A DNA stretch of 64,000 bases from Pseudomonas kilonensis (GCF_001269885.1 NZ_LHVH01000035.1:1-64000); one strand, 5' to 3'. Counted from the first letter of the stretch, positions 11,454 through 22,115 are shown. The notes: generated from the letters alone by a model not told the origin. Made by a program: numbers and translations.

Positions 11454-12098
11454 ATGGTTGCCATTACTCCCACGTTCAAGATCAAGAATCTCGACAAACT
11501 CTTGATGCATTGCCAGCGCCGCCGCCATCCAGCCAAACACAACATCATTTGTGCGGGAGATCGTTCCGAGACGCTGTTTTTCATCATCAAGGGGTCGGTC
11601 ACTATCCTCATAGAAGATGACGACGGTCGGGAAATGATCATCGCCTACCTCAATTCCGGAGATTTTTTCGGCGAGCTGGGGTTATTCGAACAGGCGGGCA
11701 AGGAACAGGAACGCAGTGCCTGGGTACGGACCAAGATTGAATGTGAAGTGGCGGAGATCAGCTACGCCAAATTCCGAGAACTGTCCCTGCAAGACCCGGA
11801 CATTCTTTACGTCCTCAGCGGACAAATCGCACAGCGCCTGCGCAATACCACCCGCAAGGTGGGCGATCTCGCATTTTTCGACGTCACCGGACGTGTAGCA
11901 CGCTGCCTGTTGGAACTGTGCAAGCAACCCGATGCCATGACCCACCCGGACGGCATGCAGATCAAGGTGACGCGCCAAGAGATTGGTCGGATTGTCGGTT
12001 GTTCGCGTGAAATGGTCGGTCGCGTACTCAAGGACCTGGAAGAACGCAACCTGGTCAGCGTCAAAGGCAAGACCATGGTGGTGTTCGGAACGCGTTAA
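11454..12098 (+). CDS. vfr: cAMP-responsive regulator Vfr (CRP homologue)
   Basis: Global transcription regulator of the CRP family, 214 residues, the same length as P. aeruginosa Vfr. The cAMP pocket is seen in [11 protein letters not shown], with R and S-type contacts further on in ERSAWVRTK. The C-terminal helix-turn-helix is [26 protein letters not shown], whose recognition helix contains RExxGR as in CRP. Vfr controls virulence, quorum sensing and carbon responses in P. aeruginosa; targets in this strain are unknown. Its TAA overlaps the stop of the converging ligase-like gene. Confidence 0.95.
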   Translation: MVAITPTFKIKNLDKLLMHCQRRRHPAKHNIICAGDRSETLFFIIKGSVTILIEDDDGREMIIAYLNSGDFFGELGLFEQAGKEQERSAWVRTKIECEVAEISYAKFRELSLQDPDILYVLSGQIAQRLRNTTRKVGDLAFFDVTGRVARCLLELCKQPDAMTHPDGMQIKVTRQEIGRIVGCSREMVGRVLKDLEERNLVSVKGKTMVVFGTR

Positions 12099-12796
12099 GC
12101 ACCCAGCAGCTTGGTCAGCAGCTCCCGATACAACGCCTCGAGTCGCTCCAACGCATGAGGCGCCGGGAATTTTTCACGCAGGGCAATATGACTCTCGGCA
12201 CGCACTCGCTGCTCCAGGCCACAGGCCTCATTGAAGCGATTGACTGCCGCGACCATGGACTCGCGCTCGCCCACCAGTAAAAGCGCACCATGGACCAGCC
12301 CCACCGGACGTTGACCACCCTTGCTCTGGCGCCAGCGCTGAGCGGTGCCCACCATTTTCCGGCCGTCGAGGTTGACGTTGAAGCGTCCGTCACAGAAAGC
12401 CCCCTCCACCTCTCCCAGCGAAGCCACTCCGCCCAGCTCATCCAACAGTTGGCAGATGGGATCGCACAACCGGCGATACCCGGTTTCGATACGTCCGTGG
12501 TCGCCTTCGCTGCGCGGTGGTGCGTAGACCAGGGCGATATTGACGGTGGCGGCCGATTGCGGCACCGGTTCGCCACCGGTTTCGCGCAGCAGGACCGGCC
12601 AGCCATGGGCAGCCGATACTTCACAGGCGTGTTCAAAGCCCGGTAGGCGACTCAAACGGCGCGGCATGACCAGCGCACGGTCTTTGGGCTGCCAGAACAG
12701 CAGGCCGAACTCAGCGTCGCCCGCGCAGATGCTGGCCAACAGATCCTGTTCGGCTTGCAGGCCAGCTTCGACGGTCAGGGAAATCACAGGCGACAT
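12095..12796 (-). CDS. lipoate-protein ligase A-like protein
   Basis: Protein of 233 residues in the BPL/LPL (biotin/lipoate ligase) fold. It has RETGGEPVP at 71-79 in place of the usual RRxSGGG loop, and [11 protein letters not shown] with K147 as the likely conserved lysine. It may attach lipoate or octanoate to a carrier protein, or may have a different acyl-transfer role; the altered glycine loop makes substrate uncertain. It lies 3 bp from the start of trpC on the same strand side and converges on vfr. Confidence 0.72.
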   Translation of the reverse strand: MSPVISLTVEAGLQAEQDLLASICAGDAEFGLLFWQPKDRALVMPRRLSRLPGFEHACEVSAAHGWPVLLRETGGEPVPQSAATVNIALVYAPPRSEGDHGRIETGYRRLCDPICQLLDELGGVASLGEVEGAFCDGRFNVNLDGRKMVGTAQRWRQSKGGQRPVGLVHGALLLVGERESMVAAVNRFNEACGLEQRVRAESHIALREKFPAPHALERLEALYRELLTKLLGA

Positions 12797-12799
12797 GGA

Positions 12800-13636
12800 T
12801 CAGTCCAGCGTCGAGCCGCTCACCGGCAGGCCACGTTCAGGAAAGAACAGTCGTTGCAACTCCGTACCCGGGTTCTCGGCGCGCATGAACGCTTCGCCCA
12901 CCAGGAACGAGTACACATCGCTGACTTCCATCAGCTCGACATCGGCCCGGTTGAGGATGCCGCTTTCGGTGATGACCAGGCGATCGCGCGGAATGCGCGG
13001 CAACAGGTCCAGGGTGGTTTCCAGGCTCACTTCGAAAGTGTGCAGGTTACGATTGTTCACGCCGACCAGTTTGGTATCGAGGGTTTTCAGGGCTCGTTCC
13101 AACTCGTCACCGTCGTGGACTTCCACCAGGACATCCAGCCCGACGCTTTTGGCAACGGCCGCCAGCTCGGCCATTTTCACGTCGTCCAAGGCGGAAACGA
13201 TCAACAGCACGCAGTCGGCACCCAACGCACGCGCCTCGACGATCTGGTACGGATCGATCATGAAATCCTTGCGGATCACCGGCAACTTGCACGCCGCCCG
13301 CGCCTGCTTCAGGTAGTCGTCGGCCCCTTGAAAAAAGTCGACGTCGGTCAGCACCGAGAGGCAGGTAGCACCGCCCTTCTCGTAGCTTCGCGCGATCTCG
13401 TCCGGGACGAAGTGCTCACGAATCACGCCCTTGCTGGGGGATGCCTTCTTGATTTCGGCAATCACCGCCGGCTGTTTTTTCTTGGCCTGATCGATCAAAG
13501 CCTGGGCAAAGCCGCGCGGCGCATCCGCTGAACGCGCCAGGTTTTCCAGCTCGGCCAGACTGACCCGAGCGCTGCGCTCGGCCACTTCCTGGGCCTTGCG
13601 AGCCAGAATTTTTTCCAGAACCGTTGGCACGCTCAT
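12800..13636 (-). CDS. trpC: indole-3-glycerol phosphate synthase
   Basis: TIM-barrel enzyme of 278 residues that closes the indole ring in tryptophan synthesis. Typical motifs are [11 protein letters not shown] with the catalytic lysine, [22 protein letters not shown] and TESGI. It is monofunctional, without the TrpF domain of the enteric fusion. It overlaps trpD by 4 bp (translational coupling) and is the last gene of trpGDC. Confidence 0.97.
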   Translation of the reverse strand: MSVPTVLEKILARKAQEVAERSARVSLAELENLARSADAPRGFAQALIDQAKKKQPAVIAEIKKASPSKGVIREHFVPDEIARSYEKGGATCLSVLTDVDFFQGADDYLKQARAACKLPVIRKDFMIDPYQIVEARALGADCVLLIVSALDDVKMAELAAVAKSVGLDVLVEVHDGDELERALKTLDTKLVGVNNRNLHTFEVSLETTLDLLPRIPRDRLVITESGILNRADVELMEVSDVYSFLVGEAFMRAENPGTELQRLFFPERGLPVSGSTLD

Positions 13637-14682
13637 CCTTCATTCTCCACTTTGAATACGGCGGTAAATGCACCCAGCTCTTCGAGCTTTTCCCTGGCCA
13701 GGCCAGTGTGCAGCGCATCATGGGCCAGTTCCACGCCTTGCTTGAGACTGCTGGCGTGGTCAGCGGCGTACAACGCAGCGCCGGCATTGAGCACGATCAT
13801 CTCAGCGGCTTTCTGGCCATTCTCGGTTTTGCGACGCCCCAGGGCATCGCGAATCAGTTCCAGCGATTGGGCCGGGCTGTCGACCGCCAACCCGTGCAAA
13901 CTCTGGCTCTTCATGCCGAGGTCTTCAGGTTCGACCCAGTACTCGCTGATCTGATCATTTTTTAGTTCGGCCACGAATGTAGGCGCCGCCAGGCTGAACT
14001 CATCCAGCCCATCCTTTGAATGGACCACCAGCACGTGCTTGCTGCCCAGGCGTTGCAGGACTTCAGCCAATGGCCGGCACAACGCCTGGCTGAACACACC
14101 GACTACCTGATGTTTCACGCCGGCCGGATTCGTAAGCGGGCCGAGCATGTTGAACAGCGTACGCAGCCCCAGCTCGCGGCGCGGCGCGGCGGCGTGTTTC
14201 ATGGCGCTATGGTGGGTCTGGGCAAACATGAAACCGATGCCGACGTTATCGATGCAGCGTGCCACCTGGATCGGCGTCAGGTTCAGGTAAATGCCGGCCG
14301 CCTCCAGCAGATCGGCACTGCCGCTCTTGCCGGAAACTGCCCGATTGCCGTGTTTGGCAACGGTGCAACCGGCCGCCGCGACGACAAACGACGAAGCCGT
14401 GGAAACGTTAAAGATATTGGCGCCGTCACCGCCGGTACCGACCACATCCACCACACCGTCCAGCGTCTTGAGTTCGACCTTGTCCGCCAGCTCACGCATC
14501 GCCGAAACCGCACCGACGATTTCATCGATGCTCTCACTCTTCATGCGCATGGCCATCATGAACGCGCCGATCTGCGCATCCGTGCATTGGCCAGTCATGA
14601 TTTCGCGCATCACGTCGCGCATCTCGTCGGTGCTCAGGTCGAGATGGCCGACGATACGGCTCAGGGCTGTCTTGATATCCAT
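13633..14682 (-). CDS. trpD: anthranilate phosphoribosyltransferase
   Basis: Transfers phosphoribose from PRPP to anthranilate. The 349-residue protein has the PRPP-binding [14 protein letters not shown], the [15 protein letters not shown] segment and [15 protein letters not shown]. An AGGAC ribosome site precedes the start. It lies 9 bp after trpG and overlaps trpC by 4 bp. Confidence 0.97.
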   Translation of the reverse strand: MDIKTALSRIVGHLDLSTDEMRDVMREIMTGQCTDAQIGAFMMAMRMKSESIDEIVGAVSAMRELADKVELKTLDGVVDVVGTGGDGANIFNVSTASSFVVAAAGCTVAKHGNRAVSGKSGSADLLEAAGIYLNLTPIQVARCIDNVGIGFMFAQTHHSAMKHAAAPRRELGLRTLFNMLGPLTNPAGVKHQVVGVFSQALCRPLAEVLQRLGSKHVLVVHSKDGLDEFSLAAPTFVAELKNDQISEYWVEPEDLGMKSQSLHGLAVDSPAQSLELIRDALGRRKTENGQKAAEMIVLNAGAALYAADHASSLKQGVELAHDALHTGLAREKLEELGAFTAVFKVENEG

Positions 14683-14691
14683 GAAAAGTCC

Positions 14692-15285
14692 TTAGCGCGT
14701 GCCGCCGGTTTGTTTGAGAAAGTTGGCGAACAGTTCGTGGCCCTGCTCGGTGAGAATAGACTCGGGATGGAATTGCACACCCTCGATATTCAATGTCTTG
14801 TGGCGCAGCCCCATGATTTCATCGACCGAGCCGTCTTCAAGCTGGGTCCAGGCCGTCAGTTCCAGGCAGTCCGGCAGAGTTTCGCGCTTGACGATCAGGG
14901 AGTGGTAGCGGGTTACGGTAAGCGGATGATTCAGCCCCTCGAACACGCCCTTGTCCTCGTGGAATACCGGGCTGGTCTTACCGTGCATGACTTGTCGGGC
15001 GCGCACCACGTCACCGCCGAACGCCTGGCCGATCGACTGGTGCCCCAGACAGACACCCAGGATCGGCAGCTTGCCAGCGAAATACTTGATGGCGTCGATG
15101 GAAATGCCCGCTTCGGTCGGCGTGCACGGGCCGGGCGAAACCACGATGCGCTCAGGCTTGAGGGCTTCGATTTCGGCGATGGTCAGTTCGTCGTTGCGCA
15201 CGACCTTGACCTCGGAGCCCAGCTCGCCGAGGTACTGCACAACGTTGTAGGTAAAAGAGTCGTAGTTATCGATCATCAGCAACAT
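14692..15285 (-). CDS. trpG: anthranilate synthase component II (glutaminase)
   Basis: Class I glutamine amidotransferase of 197 residues that supplies ammonia to TrpE. The catalytic triad is C79 (GVCLGHQ), H173 and E175 (HPES). Not fused to TrpD, unlike enterics. In Pseudomonas TrpG can also serve 4-amino-4-deoxychorismate synthesis. It lies 87 bp after trpE on the same strand. Confidence 0.96.
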   Translation of the reverse strand: MLLMIDNYDSFTYNVVQYLGELGSEVKVVRNDELTIAEIEALKPERIVVSPGPCTPTEAGISIDAIKYFAGKLPILGVCLGHQSIGQAFGGDVVRARQVMHGKTSPVFHEDKGVFEGLNHPLTVTRYHSLIVKRETLPDCLELTAWTQLEDGSVDEIMGLRHKTLNIEGVQFHPESILTEQGHELFANFLKQTGGTR

Positions 15286-15372
15286 GGCGTAAGCAACCTA
15301 TTGAATTCACTGGCTTTAAATACAGCCTTCAGGGCAAAAAAGCCCCTTGGCCGCAGGTTGTCGGGGAGGACT

Positions 15373-16854
15373 TCAGGCGCCTGAAGTCTGCTCCGCCAGC
15401 GCCACGGCGCGAAACATGGCCCGTCGCTTGTTCAGGGTCTCTTCCCACTCCAGTGCCGGCACCGAGTCGGCGACAATACCGCCGCCGGCCTGCACGTGCA
15501 GTTCACCGTTCTTGATGACCGCGGTGCGAATGGCAATGGCGGTGTCCATGTTGCCGTTCCAGGCGAAGTAACCCACGGCCCCGCCGTACACGCCCCGCTT
15601 GACCGGCTCCAGTTCGTCGATGATTTCCATCGCGCGGATTTTCGGCGCGCCGGACAAGGTGCCCGCCGGAAGAATCGCCCGCAAGGCGTCCATCGCCGTC
15701 AGCCCGGCCTTCAACTGGCCGGTGACGTTGGAAACGATGTGCATCACGTTGGAGTAGCGCTCGATGACCATCTTCTCGGTGAGCTTCACCGAGCCGATTT
15801 CCGAGACCCGTCCGGTGTCGTTGCGCCCCAGATCAATCAGCATCAGGTGCTCGGCGATTTCCTTGTCATCCGACAGCAGGTCCTCTTCCAGCGCCCGGTC
15901 AGCTTCCTCCGTGGCGCCACGGGGGCGAGTGCCGGCGATCGGCCGCACCGTGATCAGGTTGTCTTCGACCCGCACCAGCACTTCCGGCGAACTGCCCACG
16001 ACATGGAAGTCTCCGAAGTTGAAGAAATACATGTAGGGCGTCGGGTTGAAACAGCGCAGCGCCCGATAGAGATCGATGGGCGCCGCCTTGAAGTCGATGG
16101 ACATCCGTTGCGACGGCACGACCTGCATGCAGTCACCGGCGAGGATGTACTCCTTGATGGTATCGACGGCGCGTTCGTAATCGTCCTGGGTGAAACTGGA
16201 ACGAAACACCGGGTCGGCCGCCGACTGCTTGCTGAAGTCCAGGCCGGGACGCGGAGCGATCGGCTGACGCAACTTTTCCAACAGTGCTTGCAGGCTTTGT
16301 TGACCTTGCTCGTAGGCATCTTCCTGGGACGGATCGGCCAGGACGATGGCGTGCATCTTGCCGGCGAGGTTGTCGAAAACGACGACCGCGTCGGACACCA
16401 TCAGCAAAATATCCGGCACGCCCAGCGGATCGGGGTTCGGGCAGGTGCCCAGGCGTTTTTCCACGTAACGCACGCAGTCGTAGCCGAAATAACCCACCAG
16501 GCCACCGTTGAAGCGCGGCAGGCCGGGGATGGTCGGCACGTTGTAGCGGGCCTTGAAGGTTTCGACGAACGCCAGCGGGTCTTCGACTTCGAGGCTTTCG
16601 ATTTCGACGCCGTCGTGGGTCACGCTGATGCGATGGTCATGGACTCGCAGCACGGTGCGGCACGGCAGGCCGATGATGGAATAACGGCCCCATTTCTCGC
16701 CGCCCTGCACCGATTCGAGCAAGTAGGAGTTGGGTTGGTCGGCCAACTTGAGGTAGATCGACAGCGGTGTGTCGAAGTCGGCCAGGGTTTCACAAGCAAG
16801 GGGGATGCGGTTGTAGCCGGCAGCGGCTAGACGCAGGAATTCTTCGCGGATCAT
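15373..16854 (-). CDS. trpE: anthranilate synthase component I
   Basis: Makes anthranilate from chorismate with ammonia from TrpG. The 493-residue protein has the feedback-inhibition motif LLES at 45-48 for tryptophan binding, and the chorismate site motifs [15 protein letters not shown] and YGGAVGYF near the C terminus. It is separated from trpG by 87 bp with no gene; in P. aeruginosa the pyocin cluster occupies this place. No leader peptide with tandem Trp codons was seen upstream. Confidence 0.97.
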   Translation of the reverse strand: MIREEFLRLAAAGYNRIPLACETLADFDTPLSIYLKLADQPNSYLLESVQGGEKWGRYSIIGLPCRTVLRVHDHRISVTHDGVEIESLEVEDPLAFVETFKARYNVPTIPGLPRFNGGLVGYFGYDCVRYVEKRLGTCPNPDPLGVPDILLMVSDAVVVFDNLAGKMHAIVLADPSQEDAYEQGQQSLQALLEKLRQPIAPRPGLDFSKQSAADPVFRSSFTQDDYERAVDTIKEYILAGDCMQVVPSQRMSIDFKAAPIDLYRALRCFNPTPYMYFFNFGDFHVVGSSPEVLVRVEDNLITVRPIAGTRPRGATEEADRALEEDLLSDDKEIAEHLMLIDLGRNDTGRVSEIGSVKLTEKMVIERYSNVMHIVSNVTGQLKAGLTAMDALRAILPAGTLSGAPKIRAMEIIDELEPVKRGVYGGAVGYFAWNGNMDTAIAIRTAVIKNGELHVQAGGGIVADSVPALEWEETLNKRRAMFRAVALAEQTSGA

Positions 16855-16924
16855 GGGGTGCCTCGTGGCAAGAGGAGCTGACAGTCAGGTATGCAAACGC
16901 GCCGGATAACCGGCCAGGATCACG

Positions 16925-17743
16925 TCAGGCGCGCCAACGCCAGCGGGCCAGGGCCTTCATGACTTTCATCCAGAGTTTGCGAGTGACCACCACGATGGCG
17001 TTTCCAGAAGAGGATTGAACAGCGTCGGGCAACGTTATCTCAGCGGCCGGGTCCAGGCAACCGGGAATTAACAGACGCAAATCGTCGATCACCAGCGTCG
17101 GAAACTCTTCGGCGATGGGCCGGCCGTGGTTGTAGCCATAACTCAACGCCACGCACTTGACCCCTGCCGCCTTGGCCGCCAGCACATCGCTGCGCGAGTC
17201 GCCGACGAACAGGGATTGGGAAGCCGGGATGTTGGCCATTTTCATCACGAAAAACAGCGCGGCCGGATCCGGTTTTTTCTGCGGCAAGGTATCGCCGCCG
17301 ATGATCCAGCGGAAATAGCGGCCGATTTTCATCTGGTCCAGCAACGGCGCAACGAAGCGCTCCGGTTTGTTGGTAATCAGGGCCATTTCCACGCCCTGCT
17401 TTTTCAGCCATTTGAGGGTGGAGCGCACGCCGGGATAGACCACCGTCAGTTGGTGATTGTCTTCGTAGGCGTCATTGAACAACGCCAGCGCCCGCTCGGC
17501 CTCGGCATCATCGACACCTTGGGCATCGATGTCATTGGCCAAGGCCCGGCGCACCAGCATGGGCGCGCCGTTGCCGACCCAGTGGCGCACCGAGTCGATA
17601 CCGGCAGGCGGGCGTCCAAGCTTGAGCAGCATCGTGTCCACGGCCGCCGCGAGGTCCGGGACCGAATCGACCAATGTGCCATCGAGGTCGAACATCACCA
17701 GACGCGGCAAGCTGCCGGGGAACAGCTGCTCGAAGCCGCTCAT
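16925..17743 (-). CDS. gph: phosphoglycolate phosphatase
   Basis: HAD phosphatase of 272 residues that removes phosphate from 2-phosphoglycolate formed in DNA repair. Motif I is [10 protein letters not shown] with D19 and D21, followed later by LITNKPE, KKPDP and VGDSRSD. After the HAD domain is a 30-residue basic and aromatic tail ([18 protein letters not shown]) that could bind membrane or nucleic acid. It overlaps rpe by 4 bp. The link to rpe and trpE matches Gph, not the related MurNAc-6-P phosphatase MupP, which is usually beside ubiG. Confidence 0.92.
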   Translation of the reverse strand: MSGFEQLFPGSLPRLVMFDLDGTLVDSVPDLAAAVDTMLLKLGRPPAGIDSVRHWVGNGAPMLVRRALANDIDAQGVDDAEAERALALFNDAYEDNHQLTVVYPGVRSTLKWLKKQGVEMALITNKPERFVAPLLDQMKIGRYFRWIIGGDTLPQKKPDPAALFFVMKMANIPASQSLFVGDSRSDVLAAKAAGVKCVALSYGYNHGRPIAEEFPTLVIDDLRLLIPGCLDPAAEITLPDAVQSSSGNAIVVVTRKLWMKVMKALARWRWRA

Positions 17744-18414
17744 GGGCGCGCCAGGGCCAGTTCGGCGCGCATTTTTGCAATCACCTCTTCGTAGTTCGGT
17801 GCGTTGAAGATCGCCGAACCCGCGACGAACGTATCGGCACCGGCCGCGGCGATTTCACGGATATTGTTCACGTTCACGCCACCGTCGATTTCCAGGCGGA
17901 TATCACGGCCCGAGGCATCGATCAGCGCACGGGCTTCGCGCAGCTTGTCGAGCGTACCCGGGATGAACTTCTGCCCGCCGAAGCCAGGGTTGACGCTCAT
18001 CAGCAGGATCATGTCGACCTTGTCCATCACGTACTTGAGCACGTCCAGGGGCGTGGCCGGGTTGAACACCAGGCCGGCCTTGCAACCGCCTTCGCGGATC
18101 AACTGCAGGGAGCGGTCGATGTGCTGCGTGGCTTCAGGGTGGAAAGTGATGTAGGTAGCACCGGCTTCGATGAAGTCACCGACGATGCGGTCCACCGGAC
18201 TGACCATCAAGTGCGCGTCGATCGGCGCGGTGACGCCGTACTTGCGCAGCGCCGCGCAGACCATCGGGCCGATGGTCAGGTTGGGCACGTAGTGGTTGTC
18301 CATGACATCGAAGTGGACGATGTCGGCCCCGGCGGCCAGAACGTTGTCCACTTCCTCGCCCAGGCGGGCGAAGTCGGCAGAGAGAATCGACGGAGCAATA
18401 GCGAAGGGCTGCAT
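17740..18414 (-). CDS. rpe: ribulose-phosphate 3-epimerase
   Basis: Interconverts ribulose-5-phosphate and xylulose-5-phosphate in the pentose phosphate pathway. The 224-residue TIM barrel starts [14 protein letters not shown], with metal-ligand segments [14 protein letters not shown] and DAHLMV, and ends with VDGG-like EIDGGVN and AGSAIF. The chosen start drops 22 upstream codons not found in the family. Its ATGA overlap with gph indicates coupled translation. Confidence 0.95.
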   Translation of the reverse strand: MQPFAIAPSILSADFARLGEEVDNVLAAGADIVHFDVMDNHYVPNLTIGPMVCAALRKYGVTAPIDAHLMVSPVDRIVGDFIEAGATYITFHPEATQHIDRSLQLIREGGCKAGLVFNPATPLDVLKYVMDKVDMILLMSVNPGFGGQKFIPGTLDKLREARALIDASGRDIRLEIDGGVNVNNIREIAAAGADTFVAGSAIFNAPNYEEVIAKMRAELALARP

Positions 18415-18492
18415 GACGCACCTGTTTTGAGCGAAATCACGATGGCGCGCATTGTATACCTCAAGATTTGGCGCGCCCACCGTGACAATCGA

Positions 18493-19641
18493 TCAATACG
18501 CCGCGCGGTAGATCTTCTCGATATCGGCGGCGCTCAGTTGGCGTGGATTGTTGCGCATTAGCCGTTCTATTCCCGCCGCTTCCACCGCCATGGAGGGAAT
18601 CACGTCATCGGTCACGCCCAGGCTGCTGAGGCCCTTGGGTATTTCCACGGCAGCACACAGCGTAATCATCGCCTCCACAGCCTCATCGGCCGCCTCGAGA
18701 TCGCTCAGGTGAGCGGTCTTGATGCCCATGGCTTCGGCGATATCACGCATGCGCTCGACACAGGCCATCTTGTTCCAGGTCATGACATACGGCAGCAACA
18801 AGGCGTTGGCAACGCCATGGGACACGTGAAAACGCCCGCCCAACGGATAGGCCAGCGCATGCACCGCCCCGACCCCGGCATTGCCGAATGCCATGCCGGC
18901 CATCAGGCTGGCCGTGGCCATGTCTTCCCGGGCTTGCAGGTGAGCCGGGTTGGCATAGGCCTTGGGCAGCGCGCGGCTGATCAGCTTGATTGCGCCGATC
19001 GCCAGGGCATCGGTGATGGGTGAAGCATTGAGCGACAGATAGGCCTCGATGGCGTGTGCCAGCGCATCAACGCCACTGGCAGCCGTGACGCCGCGCGGGC
19101 AGGTGAGGGTCATCTGCGGACTGACCAGCGCCACGTCCGGCAACAGATAATCGCTGACGATGCCTTTTTTCAGCTGCGCGGCCTTGTCGGAGAGGATCGC
19201 CACGTTGGTGACTTCCGAACCAGTACCGGCCGTGGTCGGGATGGCAATCATGGGCGGGCCTTTGCGAGGCACCTGATCGACACCGAACATATCCTGCAGC
19301 TCGCCGTGGTACCCGGCATAGACCCCCACGCACTTGGCGATGTCGATGGCACTGCCGCCACCCAGGCCGATCAAGCCATCATGACCACCGTCGCGGTAGG
19401 CTTGCATGCAGTCCTCGACAATGGCGATTTCCGGGTCCGGCATGACCCGGTCGAAAATCTCGTAGTCCCGTCCGCCCAGATGTTGCAGGGCCAGTTCCAC
19501 GGTGCCGGACTTGACCAACGCCGCATCGGTCACGATCAGTGGGTTGTCGACGTCCAGCCGGGTCAGCTCAGCCGCCAGTTGCTCGATGGCAGCGGCACCG
19601 GTGATCAGTTTATGGGCGATCTTGAATGAGGAAAGACTCAT
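18493..19641 (-). CDS. iron-containing alcohol dehydrogenase
   Basis: Group III (iron-activated) NAD-dependent alcohol dehydrogenase of 382 residues. Visible are the nucleotide motif GLGGGSAIDIAK, the GTGSEVT segment, and the metal-ligand motifs GVDALAHAIEAY and GVGAVHALAYPLGGRFHVSHG. The substrate is unknown. Candidates by family are short alcohols, glycerol-like diols or 4-hydroxybutyrate. It is adjacent to the agt transporter genes but separated from them by a REPIN. Confidence 0.88.
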   Translation of the reverse strand: MSLSSFKIAHKLITGAAAIEQLAAELTRLDVDNPLIVTDAALVKSGTVELALQHLGGRDYEIFDRVMPDPEIAIVEDCMQAYRDGGHDGLIGLGGGSAIDIAKCVGVYAGYHGELQDMFGVDQVPRKGPPMIAIPTTAGTGSEVTNVAILSDKAAQLKKGIVSDYLLPDVALVSPQMTLTCPRGVTAASGVDALAHAIEAYLSLNASPITDALAIGAIKLISRALPKAYANPAHLQAREDMATASLMAGMAFGNAGVGAVHALAYPLGGRFHVSHGVANALLLPYVMTWNKMACVERMRDIAEAMGIKTAHLSDLEAADEAVEAMITLCAAVEIPKGLSSLGVTDDVIPSMAVEAAGIERLMRNNPRQLSAADIEKIYRAAY

Positions 19642-19736
19642 GTGCGCGGCCTCTTATTCGAGTATGGGCTGGCACAAGGATAGCTCGGTATTGAGGGTTG
19701 TCAGCTATTGAGCTTATGAATACACCGCAAACCCAA

Positions 19737-19826
19737 TGTGGGAGCGGGCTTGCTCGCGAATGCGGCGGAACATCCAACATCTATGTCGACTGTTACACCG
19801 CTTTCGCGAGCAAGCCCGCTCCCACA
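19737..19826. repeat. REPIN (paired inverted REP sequences)
   Basis: Two REP units with core GGGAGCGGGCTTGCTCGC stand in inverted orientation at both ends of a 90-bp segment. The unit starts TGTGGGAGC and ends GCTCCCACA. It follows the stop of the last agt permease gene, between that gene and the alcohol dehydrogenase gene upstream of it on the minus strand. This is the P. fluorescens-type REPIN. Confidence 0.93.
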
Positions 19827-19842
19827 GGGACCAACGCTGGCC

Positions 19843-20667
19843 TCAGACTTGGGTAGTACGCAGCTTCTCGCTACGCCCACGCAACCACTCCAGGGTCAGC
19901 AACAGGATCACCGAGAAGGCAATCAGCAGGGTCGCCGCCGCCGCGATGGTGGGGCTGAGGTTTTCGCGGATGCCGCTGAACATCTGCCGTGGCAGGGTTG
20001 CCTGCTCGGGGCCGGCCAGGAACAGGGTCACCACCACCTCATCGAACGACGTCGCGAAGGCGAACAGTGCGCCAGAGATCACGCCCGGGGCGATCAACGG
20101 CAGGGTCACCCGACGAAACGCCGTCAGTGGCGAAGCCCCGAGGCTGGCAGCGGCCCGAACCAGGTTGTGGTTGAACCCCTGCAGGGTCGCCGACACCGTG
20201 ATGATGACGAACGGTACACCCAGCACGGCGTGGACCACGATCAGCGAGAAGAAGCTGTTGCCCATCCCCAACGGTGCGAAAAACAGGTAACTGGCCACGC
20301 CGATGATCACCACCGGCACCACCATGGGCGAAATCACCAGGGCCATCACCAGTGCCTTGCCTGGGAAGTCACCACGGGTCAGGCCGATGGCCGCGAGCGT
20401 GCCGAAGATCATCGCCAGCAACGTCGCTGCCGGAGCCACGATGATGCTGTTTTTCAGCGCCCGCATCCATTCGGCCGAGGCGAAGAAATCGTGATACCAC
20501 TGCAGCGAGAAACCTTGCAGCGGGTACACCAGGAAACTGCCGGAGTTGAACGACAGCGGAATGATCACCAGCACCGGCAGGATCAGGAACAACAGGATCA
20601 ACCCGCAGAGTATGCGCAGACTGTAGAACCACACCCGCTCAATGGGGGACATGTAAGGACTCACCAT
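19843..20667 (-). CDS. agtD: ABC transporter permease (AgtD-like, PotC type)
   Basis: Inner-membrane permease of 274 residues with six predicted helices. The EAA loop (RAAASLGASPLTAFRRVTLPLIAPG) contacts the ATPase. It is the second permease of a spermidine/putrescine-type importer and lies last in the cluster. Family and order match AgtD of P. aeruginosa, part of the 4-aminobutyrate/5-aminovalerate importer; assignment to that substrate is inferred from synteny. Confidence 0.82.
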   Translation of the reverse strand: MVSPYMSPIERVWFYSLRILCGLILLFLILPVLVIIPLSFNSGSFLVYPLQGFSLQWYHDFFASAEWMRALKNSIIVAPAATLLAMIFGTLAAIGLTRGDFPGKALVMALVISPMVVPVVIIGVASYLFFAPLGMGNSFFSLIVVHAVLGVPFVIITVSATLQGFNHNLVRAAASLGASPLTAFRRVTLPLIAPGVISGALFAFATSFDEVVVTLFLAGPEQATLPRQMFSGIRENLSPTIAAAATLLIAFSVILLLTLEWLRGRSEKLRTTQV

Positions 20668-20680
20668 TTTCGATCTCCCC

Positions 20681-21928
20681 TTAGCTCAGGCGCAGGCGAC
20701 TGGCGCCCACCAACCAGCTGTAAATCAGATAAAGCACGATGGTCGCCAGCAACAGCAGCCCGCCGAGCGCCGTGGCCATGCCCCAGTTAATGCTGGTATT
20801 GGTGTAGAACGCGACGAAGTAGCTGACCATCTGATCGTTCGGGCTGCCCAGCAGCGCCGGCGTGATGTAGTAGCCGATGGCAAGGATGAACACCAACAGG
20901 CAACCGGCACCGACACCTGCATAGGTCTGCGGGAAGTACACCCGCCAGAAACTGGCGAACGGGTGACAGCCCAGGGAGATCGCCGCCCGCATGTAAGTAG
21001 GCGAGATGCCTTTCATCACGCTGTAGATCGGCAGGATCATGAATGGCAGCAGGATGTGGACCATGGAGATATACACACCAGTGCGGTTGAACACCAGTTC
21101 CAGAGGCTTATCGATGACGCCCATGGCCATCAGGGCGCTGTTGATCAAGCCGCCCGACTGCAACAGCACGATCCATGCGGCGACTCGCACCAGGATCGAG
21201 GTCCAGAACGGCAGCAACACCAGGATCATCAACAGGTTGCTTTGGCGCGATGGCAGGTTCGCCAGCAGGTAGGCCAGCGGATAGGCCAGCACCAGGCAGA
21301 TCGCGGTGATCACCAGGCCCATCCAGAACGTGCGGGTGAAGATATCCAGGTAAATAGCCTGGTCAGGGGTGGCTGGGGCCAGCTCGCCGAGGTCATCGAT
21401 GCGGTGATCGACGGCCGCCAGCAGGTAATACGGGGTAACGTCGCTGGTGTTGCGGCGGATCACCTGCCAGTACGCGGGGTCGCCCCAACGCTCATCGAGG
21501 TTTTCCAAGGCTTCTTTATAGGAAGCCGGCTCGGTGGCAAACGGCAACGCCCGAGCGGTCTTGGTCAGCAGGCTGCGATAGCCGGCCAGTTCCATGTTCA
21601 GGCGCTTGGACAAGTCGCCCAAGGTCTGATTCTTGCGGGCTTCGGCCAGGTCTTCACTGGCAGCCTTGTACACTGGTTCGCCCGGCAAACCGCGTCCGTC
21701 CCAGGCAGCGACGGCGGCGACGGTGCGCGGCATGGCGCCCACCACCTCCGGGTTGCTGACGCTTTTGAACAGCAGCGCCACGATCGGCACCAGGAACACC
21801 AGCAACAGAAACAGCACCAGCGGCGCGATCAAGGCCTGGGCCTTCCAGCGGTTGATCCGCTCGGCGTGCTTGAGCCGCTGCTTGAGGGTGGGGCTGGTGC
21901 CCGCGTTCAGTGGAACGGCGATGGCCAT
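20681..21928 (-). CDS. agtC: ABC transporter permease (AgtC-like, PotB type)
   Basis: Inner-membrane permease of 415 residues. A long periplasmic insertion of about 130 residues between the first and second helices is typical of this subfamily. The EAA loop is RAAISLGCHPFASFWRVYFPQTYAG. It lies 13 bp upstream of the other permease gene, so the two form a heterodimer. A REPIN separates it from the binding-protein gene. Confidence 0.82.
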   Translation of the reverse strand: MAIAVPLNAGTSPTLKQRLKHAERINRWKAQALIAPLVLFLLLVFLVPIVALLFKSVSNPEVVGAMPRTVAAVAAWDGRGLPGEPVYKAASEDLAEARKNQTLGDLSKRLNMELAGYRSLLTKTARALPFATEPASYKEALENLDERWGDPAYWQVIRRNTSDVTPYYLLAAVDHRIDDLGELAPATPDQAIYLDIFTRTFWMGLVITAICLVLAYPLAYLLANLPSRQSNLLMILVLLPFWTSILVRVAAWIVLLQSGGLINSALMAMGVIDKPLELVFNRTGVYISMVHILLPFMILPIYSVMKGISPTYMRAAISLGCHPFASFWRVYFPQTYAGVGAGCLLVFILAIGYYITPALLGSPNDQMVSYFVAFYTNTSINWGMATALGGLLLLATIVLYLIYSWLVGASRLRLS

Positions 21929-22011
21929 GGCGAACTCCGCAAATCTCTTTGATCGTTACAGGGGCGGCGGGCCGCCTCTGTTCTTTTGAAACACCCAACT
22001 GGTGCAAAACC

Positions 22012-22101
22012 TGTGGGAGCGGGCTTGCTCGCGAAAGCGCTGGGTCAGCCAACACTGATGTTGGAAGTGATGACGCCTTCGCGAGCAAGCCCGCTCCCAC
22101 A
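22012..22101. repeat. REPIN within the agt operon
   Basis: A 90-bp palindromic REP pair (core GGGAGCGGGCTTGCTCGC) lies 14 bp after the stop of the binding-protein gene and before the permease gene. As in E. coli malE-malF, a REP in this place can protect the upstream message from 3' exonucleases so more binding protein than permease is made; that effect is inferred here. Confidence 0.93.
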
Positions 22102-22115
22102 CAACCGTCACCGGT

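Noticed and set aside
14020-15384. Long plus-strand frame of 454 codons opposite trpD and trpG
   Set aside because: High GC gives long antisense frames; the trp genes on the other strand have clear motifs and operon spacing.
16925-17743. gph considered as MupP
   Set aside because: Neighbours are rpe and trpE, the usual place of phosphoglycolate phosphatase, not ubiG.
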